Below are positions 25,072 to 33,292 of a stretch of DNA of 64,000 bases, piece by piece. The translations under genes and the position numbers were made by a program. The notes under the pieces were generated by a model. It was not told the DNA's origin. It saw nothing but the letters and a program-made list of their open reading frames with translations, and ran no database searches. The stretch lies in the NCBI RefSeq assembly GCF_040655075.1, contig NZ_JBFAJC010000018.1:135634-199633 (forward strand), in the 5' to 3' direction. The first letter of the stretch is position 1. Every line of letters begins with the position of its first letter. This stretch comes from Actinoallomurus sp040655075. Lineage in GTDB: Bacteria; Actinomycetota; Actinomycetes; Streptosporangiales; Streptosporangiaceae.

Positions 25072-26085
25072 GTGCCGACCCCCGCCTCCACCTCGGAGGC
25101 CCCTCCCGCCGCGGACGCGGCCGCGCCCCGCCGTGCGCGCGGTGCCGGGCTGCCGCTGGTCACCGCGCTGATCGTCGCCGCCGTGGTGCTGCGGCCGGTG
25201 CTGACCGGGCTGCTCGGCCACCCCGCCATCGCCAACTGGGCGACCGTCTTCGTGGCGATCACGGTCCAGGCCCTGCCGTTCCTCGTGCTCGGCGTCGCGG
25301 TCAGCGCGACGATCGCCGCGTTCGTGCCGCCCGGTCTGATCGCCCGGCTACTGCCCAAACGTCCCGCGCTCGCGGTGCCCGCCGCCGCGGCGGCCGGTGC
25401 GGCGCTGCCCGGCTGCGAGTGCGGCTCCGTTCCCGTCGCCGCGCGGCTCGTCTCCATCGGCGTGACGCCCGCGGCGGCGTTCGCGTTCCTGCTGTCGGCG
25501 CCGGCCATCAACCCGGTGGTGCTGGTCTCGACGGCGGTCGCGTTCCCCGGCCGTCCCGCGATGGTCGTCGCGCGATTCCTGGCCAGCCTGGCCGCGTCGG
25601 TGGTCATGGGGCTGCTGTGGATCGCGCTGGGCCGCGACGACCTGATCACCCCGAGGCGTACGCACCACGGCGAGGAGGACGGCCCCCGGCTCGGCGTGTT
25701 CCTCGCGACCGCGCAGCACGACTTCCTGCAGGCGGGCGGATTCCTGGTCATCGGGGCGGGCACCGCGGCCACCCTCCAGACCCTCGTACCCCGGAACGTC
25801 ATCGACTCCGTCGCCGGCACCGGCCCACTCTCGCTGCTCGTGCTCGGCGTCCTGGCCGTGGTCGTGGCGCTCTGTTCGGAGGCGGACGCCTTCGTCGCGG
25901 CGGGACTCAAGCAGTTCTCCCTCACCGCGCGCCTGGCGTTCCTCGTCGTCGGGCCGATGGTGGACGTCAAGCTGTTCGCGCTGCAGGCGGGGACGTTCGG
26001 CACCCGCTTCGCGTGGCGGTTCTCGCTCGCGACGTTCGTGGTCGCGGTCACCTGCGCCGGGCTCGTCGGGTGGTGGCTCCTGTGA
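25072..26085 (+). CDS. Permease of the DUF318/UPF0718 (ArsP-like) family
   Basis: A 337-residue integral membrane protein with about eight helices. Family marks are GAALPGCECGSVPVAARLVSIGVTPAAAFAFLLSAPAINPVVL in the first half and a repeat-like second half (SEADAFVAAGLKQF). The CxC in GCECG is the conserved cysteine motif of the family, some members of which export organoarsenicals. A GTG at 25024 is also open, but the promoter inside that stretch favours 25072. Overlaps the TIGR03943 gene by GTGA; such pairs are often linked to metal homeostasis. Confidence 0.85.
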   Translation: MPTPASTSEAPPAADAAAPRRARGAGLPLVTALIVAAVVLRPVLTGLLGHPAIANWATVFVAITVQALPFLVLGVAVSATIAAFVPPGLIARLLPKRPALAVPAAAAAGAALPGCECGSVPVAARLVSIGVTPAAAFAFLLSAPAINPVVLVSTAVAFPGRPAMVVARFLASLAASVVMGLLWIALGRDDLITPRRTHHGEEDGPRLGVFLATAQHDFLQAGGFLVIGAGTAATLQTLVPRNVIDSVAGTGPLSLLVLGVLAVVVALCSEADAFVAAGLKQFSLTARLAFLVVGPMVDVKLFALQAGTFGTRFAWRFSLATFVVAVTCAGLVGWWLL

Positions 26086-26777
26086 CGGAGGACGCCCGCG
26101 CGACGACGGTCCTGCTCGTCGGGGCGATGATGGTACGGCTCGCGCTGAGCGGCGCGTACGCCAAGTACGTCCGGAGCGGCATGGGCGACGTGCTGCTCGT
26201 CGCCGGCATCCTGCTCGTCGCCCTCGGCCTCGTCGGCGTCGTCCGGGCCCTGGGATTCGGCCGCCGAACCGTCGACGCGCACGGGCACGACCACGACCAT
26301 GGCGACCGGGCCGGGTGGCTGCTGCTCGGGCCCGTCCTGGCGCTGCTGCTCGTCACACCGCCCGCGCTGGGCAGCTTCGGTGTCGGCCGCAGCGCCGCCG
26401 TCGCCGTCAGCAGTTCCGGGCGCACCTTCGATTCGCTTCCCGCCGGCCGTACGGTGCCGATGACGCTCCTGGAGTTCGACGAACGCGCTGCGGACCACGG
26501 CGGCGCGAGCTTCGGCGCGACGCCGGTACGGCTGACCGGGTTCATCACTCCGGCGAACGACCGCACCGGCTTCCAGATCGCCCGATACCAGATCGCCTGC
26601 TGCGCCGCCGACGCGGTCGCGAGCGTTGTCCGCGTCACGGGCACGACGGGCCGGCCCCCCGCCCGCGACCAGTGGGTCACGGTGACCGGGACGTTCCAGC
26701 GCTCCGCCGACGGCGTCCCCGAGCTGCAAGCCACCAGCCTCACCGAGGTCCCCGCCCCGCGCGATCCCTACGAATGA
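26082..26777 (+). CDS. TIGR03943 family putative permease subunit
   Basis: A 231-residue protein with two N-terminal helices (about 8-60), a histidine-rich loop (DAHGHDHDHGD) that could bind zinc or another metal, a further helix (WLLLGPVLALLLVTPPALGSF), and an exterior OB-like domain with the conserved QIACCAADA segment. It overlaps the DUF318 permease by four bases; the pair is a common actinobacterial cassette. The precise cargo is not known. Confidence 0.82.
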   Translation: MTEDARATTVLLVGAMMVRLALSGAYAKYVRSGMGDVLLVAGILLVALGLVGVVRALGFGRRTVDAHGHDHDHGDRAGWLLLGPVLALLLVTPPALGSFGVGRSAAVAVSSSGRTFDSLPAGRTVPMTLLEFDERAADHGGASFGATPVRLTGFITPANDRTGFQIARYQIACCAADAVASVVRVTGTTGRPPARDQWVTVTGTFQRSADGVPELQATSLTEVPAPRDPYE

Positions 26778-26789
26778 GCCGTACGGGTC

Positions 26790-27278
26790 TCACCGCCCAC
26801 CGCCATGGGCGGACGCGGGCCGGGGGCGCCGTCCATTCACCTCGGCGGCGGCGGGGACCAGCCCGTAGGGGTCGGGATGGATCTTGCGGGAGAAGTCCAT
26901 GAGTTCGACTCTGTGCGGACGCAACCGGATCAGCACGAAGTCGTTCCCGGCCGGGCCGTCCGGAAAGAAGGCCTTCAATCCGTCCTGCCACCGAGCTACC
27001 CGTTCTGTCCTGTCGCCCACCAACTCGGCGTCCGCATGCAGGCACAGGTAGGCGAAAGCGGCCCTGTCTTCGACCGCGTAAGACACCATCCGATGACGTG
27101 AGATCTCGGTTGCCTTACGAGACGCCGGGCTCGTCCCGATCCACACGGTCCCGTCGGCATCAACACCGACATGCTGGACGAGCCGAGTATGCGGCTGCCC
27201 ATCGTCCACCGTGGTCAAGAACCCATACGGGTTGGCGCGCAACAGCTCCAACGCCACATCGAGCAACTCACCGGACAC
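26790..27278 (-). CDS. Pyridoxamine 5'-phosphate oxidase-like flavin/F420-binding protein
   Basis: A 162-residue split-barrel protein of the PNPOx-like superfamily (general stress protein 26 type). Typical marks are GFLTTVDDGQPHTRLVQHVGVDADGTVWIGTSPASRKATEI and the C-terminal RLRPHRVELMD. It probably binds FMN or F420 and reduces small molecules in the cytoplasm. The tail (RKIHPDPYGLVPAAAEVNGRRPRPASAHGGGR) is arginine-rich and variable. GTG start. It may be transcribed from the region around the palindrome at 27379-27397. Confidence 0.75.
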   Translation of the reverse strand: MSGELLDVALELLRANPYGFLTTVDDGQPHTRLVQHVGVDADGTVWIGTSPASRKATEISRHRMVSYAVEDRAAFAYLCLHADAELVGDRTERVARWQDGLKAFFPDGPAGNDFVLIRLRPHRVELMDFSRKIHPDPYGLVPAAAEVNGRRPRPASAHGGGR

Positions 27279-27329
27279 CGGTCACCACTCCCCATCCACC
27301 CTGAAGATCACCACACTTCAGACCGTGCT

Positions 27330-27494
27330 TCACGGGACCGACCTGATGGACAAGAATGAAGCATCCTTCTGTACGGTGGCGTATGGATAACATACGCTAA
27401 CGTCGAGGAAACCACCGACGAGGGCGAGCAGCACGCCGAGCTCCAGCGACGCCACCGTGCGCCGGCGCCGTTCGGATTCGGTGCCCGAGTTCAT
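27330..27494 (-). pseudogene. N-terminal remnant of a DUF1275 (YoaK-like) membrane protein
   Basis: The ATG (27494-27492) overlaps the stop of the AtuA-family gene by ATGA. The first 30 residues, ending LELGVLLALVGGFLDV, match the start of DUF1275 proteins (a first helix followed by a conserved Gly-Asp). After LDV the reading frame becomes unrelated and stops after 54 codons, where a multi-helix protein of about 220 residues is expected. The break is near 27400, beside the orphan palindrome, so a deletion is the simplest explanation. Confidence 0.5.
27379..27397. promoter_or_regulatory. Orphan palindromic operator
   Basis: GCGTATG-GATAA-CATACGC is a perfect 7-bp inverted repeat with a five-base centre, of the kind bound by TetR-type repressors. 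No regulator gene lies next to it. It sits between the PNPOx-like gene and the broken DUF1275 gene, where a regulator may have been lost. Confidence 0.5.
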
Positions 27495-29335
27495 CGCAGG
27501 AGGCGCTCCGGCAGGGGTACGTGGCGGGCGCGCAGCCATTCGCCGAGCGCCTTGGCCTGGGTGTCGAAGCGGCGCGCCTCGGTCGCGCCGCCGTCGAGCA
27601 GGCCCCGGACGACGAAGTTGACCGCGCGCAGGTTCGGCAGGACGTGCCGCTCGATGGTCAGCCCGCGCGTCTCGGGCAGCAGGTCCTGGAGCCGGTCGAC
27701 GGTCATCGTGGCGGCGAGCCACGGCCAGGCCTCGGGATCGGAGACCCACAGGCCGACGTTGGCGTTGCCGCCCTTGTCACCGGACCGGGCATGTACGAGG
27801 CGGCCAAGCGGCCCCTCGACGGTCGGTCCCGGCTCGTACGGGTCTTCCTTCGCGGAGCCGGCCGTCTCAGCGGAAGCGGAGATCGCCGCCGACTCGGCAG
27901 GTGCGGGAATCTCCACCGGCTCGGCGGGAGCGGGGAACTCCGCAGGCTCGGTCGGAGCCGAGATCTCCGTGGGGTCGGCGGGGGCGGGGATGAGCTCCTG
28001 CCGTCCGTCGGCGTGCACGACGGTGTGCCGCAGGATCCGCTGGGGGACGAGCGTCGGCCAGTAGACGCCGTACGCGGAGCCGGCCGTCGGCACGCCCATG
28101 CCGTAGATCCCGGGATAGCTGGAGAGGGCGAGTTCGACACAGAGCGCGGAGAACGCGCGCCCGGCGCTGTGCTGGTCGCCGTCGACGGCGACGTGGAGAA
28201 GGCTGGAGCCGGCCATCTGGTCGGCCGGGTCCGTCGCGGGCAGCCCGATTCGGGTGAAACGCAGGTCGGTGATGCCGGGGTCGCCGTCGAGGCGCGCGTG
28301 CACGGCCCGTTCGACCAACGCGGCCTTGGCGTCGATGTCCAGTCCCGTCAGCACGAACGTGCAGCCGTTGCGCCAGCCACCGAGCCCGGTCACCGCGACC
28401 TTGGTCGTCGGTGGCGGGGCCTGCCCGGCCGTGCCGCCGATCCTGACCCGGTCGGGACCCTCCTGCTCCAGGCGGACGGTGTCGAGCCGGGCGACCACGT
28501 CCGGGTTGAGGTAGCCCGGCGCGCCGATCTCGTACAGCAGCTGGGCGGTGACGGTGTCGACCGTGACGGCCCCACCGGTGCCCTCGTGCCTGGTGATGAC
28601 GCTCGTGCCGTCGCGGTCGACCTCCGCGATCGGGAAACCGGGGTGCCGTAGGTCGGGGATGGCGGTGAATCCGGAGAAGTTCCCGCCGGTGGCCTGGGCC
28701 CCACACTCGATCACATGCCCGGCGACGACCGCCCCGGCGAGGGCGTCGTGGTCGTCCGGCGACCAGCCCCACCACCAGGCGGCGGCCCCCGTCACCAACG
28801 ACGCGTCGGCGACCCGGCCGGTGATGACGATGTCGGCGCCACCCCGGAGGGCCGCGGCGATGCCGAACCCGCCGAGGTACGCGTTGGCGGTCAGCGGCTC
28901 ATGGTCCCAGCTCGTGAACGGCTTCCCGGTGTCCAGGTGGGCCAGGTCGTGGCCCTCGGCCGCCAGCTCGGTCAGGCGGGTGCTGAGATCGTCGCCCTCG
29001 ACATGCGCGACCGTGAGATCCACTCCGGCCTCGGCCAGCAGCGCGCGGGTGTCCCGGGCGAGCCCGGCCGGGTCGAGGCCGCCCGCGTTGACGACGACCT
29101 TGATGCCGCGCTCGGCGATCTCGGCGGCCACCGGCTCCAGCTGACGGAGGAACGTCGTGGCGTACCCGCCGGTGGGCTTCTTGAGGCGGTTCTTCGCCAG
29201 CACGAGCATGGTGACCTCGGCCAGGTAGTCACCCGTGACGACGTCGACCGGGCCGCCGCGCACCATCTCGGCGAGGGCGGTGAGCCGGTCACCGTAGAAG
29301 CCGGAGCAGTTCGCGATTCGTACCGGCCGGTTCAT
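27491..29335 (-). CDS. Acyclic terpene utilisation AtuA family protein (DUF1446) with C-terminal domain fused
   Basis: A 614-residue protein. Residues 1-455 form the AtuA/DUF1446 domain (RIANCSGFYGDRLTALAEMV, VNAGGLDPAGLARDTRAL, GFGIAAALRGGADIVITGRVADASL). The last 110 residues are the small AtuA C-terminal domain (LGRLVHARSGDKGGNANVGLWV). Between them, about 470-515, is a Pro/Ala/Glu linker of imperfect 9-10-residue repeats (SAPTEPAEFPAPAEPVEIPA). The ATG has GGGAG eight bases upstream. AtuA is implicated in geraniol/citronellol catabolism, but the partner carboxylase genes are absent here, so the role is uncertain. Confidence 0.8.
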   Translation of the reverse strand: MNRPVRIANCSGFYGDRLTALAEMVRGGPVDVVTGDYLAEVTMLVLAKNRLKKPTGGYATTFLRQLEPVAAEIAERGIKVVVNAGGLDPAGLARDTRALLAEAGVDLTVAHVEGDDLSTRLTELAAEGHDLAHLDTGKPFTSWDHEPLTANAYLGGFGIAAALRGGADIVITGRVADASLVTGAAAWWWGWSPDDHDALAGAVVAGHVIECGAQATGGNFSGFTAIPDLRHPGFPIAEVDRDGTSVITRHEGTGGAVTVDTVTAQLLYEIGAPGYLNPDVVARLDTVRLEQEGPDRVRIGGTAGQAPPPTTKVAVTGLGGWRNGCTFVLTGLDIDAKAALVERAVHARLDGDPGITDLRFTRIGLPATDPADQMAGSSLLHVAVDGDQHSAGRAFSALCVELALSSYPGIYGMGVPTAGSAYGVYWPTLVPQRILRHTVVHADGRQELIPAPADPTEISAPTEPAEFPAPAEPVEIPAPAESAAISASAETAGSAKEDPYEPGPTVEGPLGRLVHARSGDKGGNANVGLWVSDPEAWPWLAATMTVDRLQDLLPETRGLTIERHVLPNLRAVNFVVRGLLDGGATEARRFDTQAKALGEWLRARHVPLPERLLR

Positions 29336-29488
29336 GGGCTGCTCCCGGGTGACGTCGCCTGTACGAGGACAGGATCGCCTCGTACCTGCCCCGAAAGGCG
29401 AAGTTACCGCACGGTCGCCCGGCCCCATCGGACCGGTCCGTGTGGGGCGACCGGCTGACCGCCGACGCCCTGGGCCCGGATCGACTCT

Positions 29489-29783
29489 CTATGCGTACGA
29501 CGCTGGAACGCACACCGACACCGGCCTGTTCACCGTGTCGGACGTGTTGCCGATGTACGCCGTGACCCCGGCGTCGGCGTTCAGACAGATCTTCCCGCCC
29601 TTGTCGATCCCCTTCCCATAATTCTTTGGAATAATGGCAGTAGCTCCTCGAGTACGGTCGGCTGAGGGTCTTCTTTCCGAGGGGCGGATACGTGCTCGCC
29701 TCCGCCGGCGCGGACACGAGCAGGACACCGATCATGGAGGCGCCGACGGCCGCCGCACCTGCCGTAACATATTTGAAACTCAA
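29489..29783 (-). pseudogene. Small secreted protein broken by a frameshift
   Basis: A TTG start (29783) with AAGGG upstream gives a signal peptide (FKYVTAGAAAVGASMIGVLLVSAPAEA) and a mature start STYPPLGKKTLSRPYSRSYC. The plausible mature continuation, NYGKGIDKGGKICLNADAGV and PVSVCVPASYA, is in a different frame and ends at TAG 29489-29491. The total of 295 bases is one more than a multiple of three, as expected for one frameshift near 29630. The intact form would be a cysteine-containing exported peptide of about 97 residues. Function unknown; a sequencing error is possible. Confidence 0.45.
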
Positions 29784-29968
29784 CGCGCGACCCTTCACCT
29801 TCAGCGGAGATGTTCCGCAGAAAGTAACACTGGGGATAGGCGCGAAAAATGAGCCGCGAGTCCCGATCATGCTGATGCGGCGGCCCTATTGTCGGCCGCG
29901 CGCTTTCATGCTAGGCCCACCTACTCGCCTGGCCGCCGCAACGAACTCGGTCGGCCACCGAATCCGGC

Positions 29969-30937
29969 TCAGCCGGCAGGGTCGGCCGCGGCCAGCACCT
30001 CGGTGACTTCGGCCGCCGACGCGTTCCCTCCCGTGCAGACGAGCCCGACCCGCCGCCCGGTGAACTCGTCGCGGCGGGCGAGCAGCCCCGCCAGCGCCGC
30101 CGCTCCGGCCCCCTCGGCCAAGGTGTGCGCATGGGTGAGCAGGAGCCGCTGCGCGCTCCGGATCTCCGTATCTGAGACCAGCACGAAGTCGGTCAGGCGC
30201 GCACGCATGATCTGCTGCGGCAGGTCGAACCCGCGTCCGGTCGCCAGCCCCTCGACGACCGTACGGTTGGGGCGGGTGACGCACGCGCCGGCCCGCCAGG
30301 AGTCGTACGCGGCGGGCGAGGACTCCGACTGCACCGCGATGACCCGGCATGCCGGCGCGACGGCCGCGGCGACGAGCGACGCCGCGGCGGCCCCGCTGCC
30401 TCCCCCGACGGGCACGAACAGCACGTCGAGATCGGGCACCGCCTCGAACATCTCCAGGTACAGCGTGCCGACCCCGCTGATCAGCTCCGGCTCCGCGACG
30501 CCGATCAGCGTCATCCCGCGGTCGGCGGCGACCTTCTCCGCGTACTCCTGCGCCTCGCTCATTCCCCGGCCGTGCACTTCGACGTCGGCGCCGAGGGCCC
30601 GGACCGCGCCCACCTTGGCGGGATTGGGGTTCTCCGGCATCACGATGACGCACGGGACGCCGAAGAGGCGTGCGGCATAGGCGATCGACTGGGCGTGGTT
30701 GCCGGTCGAGAACGCGAGGACGCCGCGCTCGCGCGCCTCCGGCCGCATGCCCGCCAGTAGCGTGATCCCGCCCCGCACCTTGAAGGCGCCGGTCGGCTGG
30801 GTGTTCTCGTGCTTGACGTGCACGGTGGCGCCGACGACGTCGTTCAGCATGGGAAAGGACCACAGGGGAGTCGGCGGCAGATGCGGTTCGATGGTCCGGC
30901 GGGCCCGCAGGACGTCGGTCAGTGACAGGTCGGTCAT
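29969..30937 (-). CDS. PLP-dependent threonine/serine dehydratase-like enzyme
   Basis: A 322-residue fold-type II PLP enzyme that would deaminate threonine or serine to 2-oxoacids. The PLP lysine is K53 in TQPTGAFKVRGG. The phosphate-binding loop is VPVGGGSGAAAA, and STGNHAQSIAYAA matches the catabolic dehydratase pattern. The C-terminal ACT regulatory domain of biosynthetic IlvA is absent. I chose the ATG at 30937, which follows GGAGG closely. A longer reading from 30997 adds 20 residues without family similarity and crosses a likely promoter rich in CCAAT/GATC repeats. Confidence 0.85.
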   Translation of the reverse strand: MTDLSLTDVLRARRTIEPHLPPTPLWSFPMLNDVVGATVHVKHENTQPTGAFKVRGGITLLAGMRPEARERGVLAFSTGNHAQSIAYAARLFGVPCVIVMPENPNPAKVGAVRALGADVEVHGRGMSEAQEYAEKVAADRGMTLIGVAEPELISGVGTLYLEMFEAVPDLDVLFVPVGGGSGAAAASLVAAAVAPACRVIAVQSESSPAAYDSWRAGACVTRPNRTVVEGLATGRGFDLPQQIMRARLTDFVLVSDTEIRSAQRLLLTHAHTLAEGAGAAALAGLLARRDEFTGRRVGLVCTGGNASAAEVTEVLAAADPAG

Positions 30938-31205
30938 GTCCTCCAGCGTGGCGCGTCGAGGATAGATCAGTCCAATCGATGGTTTCGAGGAATCCAATAG
31001 GCCAGATCAATCTATAGCTCCGGGCTTGCGGGGAATGAGCGCGAATAGAGAGGGTGGCGAGCCGAGCCGCAGGTAAGAGCGGGCCTCACGGGTCAGCGGC
31101 GACCGAGGACCGACTGGCCGACCGGGTTTCACAGCAGAGAGCGGCTGGACCCACCCGCCGCTCACCGCCCGCTCCGTTCCCCGACCTCACCGGCCGGGGC
31201 GGCGT

Positions 31206-31367
31206 TCACTCGAAGTCGTCCGGGCTGAAGTCCTCCGGATGGGCCGGGCCCGTACTGGGTCCGCTGTCCGGGTCCTCTTCCTCGACGGGCGTCTCCGCCT
31301 CCGTCGATGTCGGCGGCACGCCCCCGACGTCTCGCTTCGCGTGCTGTGCTTCGCGCGGCTCCCCCAT
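31206..31367 (-). CDS. Small acidic hypothetical protein
   Basis: A 53-residue highly acidic, probably disordered protein (MGEPREAQHAKRDVGG, then TEAETPVEEEDPDS and a C-terminal PEDFSPDDFE). An excellent AAGGAGG six bases before the ATG supports it as a real gene despite its size. No homologous domain is recognised. It stands alone between the dehydratase and the HSP90-like gene. Confidence 0.55.
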   Translation of the reverse strand: MGEPREAQHAKRDVGGVPPTSTEAETPVEEEDPDSGPSTGPAHPEDFSPDDFE

Positions 31368-31522
31368 GTCCGCCTCCTTGCTCCGAACACCCCATGACGG
31401 GGCACGACACCCATACCCGCCCCGCATCTCCCTACGCTCCGTCTCGCGATATCGGAAGGCGTGCCGGATAGGCCGCCATTAGGGTGATCGGCAGCAATGC
31501 CGATCGATGAGAGGTCAACGGG

Positions 31523-33292
31523 GTGGACCAGGCGTTCCAAGTCGATCTGCGCGGGGTCGTCGACCTACTGAGCAGGCACCTGTACTCCAGTCCCCGCGTC
31601 TACCTGCGAGAACTGCTGCAGAACGGCGTCGACGCCAGCACCGCTCGCGGCGATGGCCCGGCGCGGATCCGGATCGAGACCGGAGAAGAACTCCGGGTCC
31701 ACGACGACGGGATCGGCCTGACCGAGGAGGAGGTCCACGAGCTGCTGGCGACGATCGGCCGGTCTTCCAAGCGCGACGAGCTCGGCCTCGCCCGGCACGA
31801 CTTCCTCGGGCAGTTCGGCATCGGCCTGCTGTCGGCGTTCCTCGTCGCCGACGAGATCACCGTCGTGACCCGCTCCGCCCGGGGCGGCGAGCCCGTGCGG
31901 TGGACCGGCTTCGCCGACGGTCGCTACCGCGTCGAACCCGGCACCCGGGACGAGCCGGGCACCACCGTGAGCCTGCGGGCCCGGCACGGTGCGAGCGACT
32001 GGCTCACCGCCGCGACCGTCACCGAACTGGCCGCGACGTACGGTGAGCTGCTCCCCGTCGAGCTGACCGTCGACGGGCGGCGGATCACCGGCGACGGCCC
32101 GCCATGGCGCGCGGCGTACCCCGACCCTGGGCGTCGCCGCGCGGCGCTCGACGAGTACTGCCGGCACCTGTTCGGGTTCGCGCCGTTCGACGTGATCGAC
32201 CTGGACGTCCCCGAGGCCGGGCTGACCGGCGTCGCCTTCGTCCTGCCGCAGCCGGTCACCCCGACCGCGCGCGGCGCGCACCGCGTCTACCTCAAGCGGA
32301 TGCTGCTGGCCGAGGGTGTCGAGGGGCTGCTCCCTGACTGGGCGTTCTTCGTCCGCTGCGTGGTCGACGCCGGTGAGCTGCGGCCTACGGCCGGGCGCGA
32401 GGCCCTGTACGAGGACGAGCTGCTCGACGCCACCCGCGACGCGCTCGGACGGCAGGTGCGGCAGTGGCTCGTACGGCTGTCGGAGACCGACCCGGCCCGG
32501 CTGCGCGCCTTCCTGCGCCTGCACCACCTGGGCGTCAAGGCGATGGCGCTGCGCGACGACGACATGCTGCGGATCGTCGACCGGTGGCTGGAGTTCGAGA
32601 CGTCCGCCGGTCCGATGACACTCGCCGAGTTCCGTACCCGGCACCGCGACGGCCGCTACACCGCGGACCTCGACGAGTTCCGGCGCCTCGCGGCCGTCTC
32701 CGGCGCGCAGGGCGTGCCGCTGGTCAACGGCGGTTACGTCTACGACGCCGACCTCATCGAACGGCTGCCGGCGATCGACCCCGACGCCGTCCTGCGGCCG
32801 CTCGACCCGTCGGAGCTGACCTCCCACTTCGGCGTGCTCGACCCCGAGACCGAGCTGGCGCTGCGCCCCTTCCTGGCCGTCGCGCAGCGGGCCGTCGACT
32901 CGCTGGGCTGCGAGGTCGTCGTCCGCGACTTCGACCCGGCGTCGCTGCCCGCGCTGTACATGACCAGCCGGGCCGCCCGCCACCAGGCCGAGCTGCGCGA
33001 GGCGCGGGAGTCCGCCGACGCTTTGTGGTCCGACGTTCTGGGCGCACTGGAGGGGATGGCGTCCACGAGCGACCGCCCGCAGCTCGTCCTCAACCACCGC
33101 AACCCGCTCACCCGCCGCATCACCGCACTGACCGAGACCGGCCTCATCGAGCTCGCGGTCCAGGCCCTCTACGGCCAGGCGCTCCTGCTCGGCCACCACC
33201 CCCTGCGGGCCGCCGACACCGCCGTGCTCAACCGGTCCTTCCTCGGCCTGCTCGACTGGGCCGTCCACGACCCCACCCCGGAGGGCCCGTGA
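31523..33292 (+). CDS. HSP90 (HtpG-like) family ATPase
   Basis: A 589-residue GHKL-fold chaperone ATPase. The N-terminal nucleotide pocket is intact: ELLQNGVDA (N34, D37), HDDGIGLTEEE (D62-G65) and GQFGIGLLSAF (96-104). Middle-domain features include GVAFVLPQPVTPTARGAHRVYLKRMLLAEGVEGLLPDWAFFVRCVVDAGEL. It is shorter than E. coli HtpG and diverges in the C-terminal dimer domain; no MEEVD tail is present. GTG start with GAGAGG upstream. It overlaps the TPR gene by GTGA, so the two are made together. This subfamily occurs beside TPR genes in actinomycetes; clients are unknown. Confidence 0.88.
   Translation: MDQAFQVDLRGVVDLLSRHLYSSPRVYLRELLQNGVDASTARGDGPARIRIETGEELRVHDDGIGLTEEEVHELLATIGRSSKRDELGLARHDFLGQFGIGLLSAFLVADEITVVTRSARGGEPVRWTGFADGRYRVEPGTRDEPGTTVSLRARHGASDWLTAATVTELAATYGELLPVELTVDGRRITGDGPPWRAAYPDPGRRRAALDEYCRHLFGFAPFDVIDLDVPEAGLTGVAFVLPQPVTPTARGAHRVYLKRMLLAEGVEGLLPDWAFFVRCVVDAGELRPTAGREALYEDELLDATRDALGRQVRQWLVRLSETDPARLRAFLRLHHLGVKAMALRDDDMLRIVDRWLEFETSAGPMTLAEFRTRHRDGRYTADLDEFRRLAAVSGAQGVPLVNGGYVYDADLIERLPAIDPDAVLRPLDPSELTSHFGVLDPETELALRPFLAVAQRAVDSLGCEVVVRDFDPASLPALYMTSRAARHQAELREARESADALWSDVLGALEGMASTSDRPQLVLNHRNPLTRRITALTETGLIELAVQALYGQALLLGHHPLRAADTAVLNRSFLGLLDWAVHDPTPEGP

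Noticed and set aside
33270..33292. A eukaryote-like MEEVD tail on the HSP90 protein to bind TPR domains
   Set aside because: The C-terminus reads AVHDPTPEGP; no such motif exists, so any TPR interaction would use another surface.
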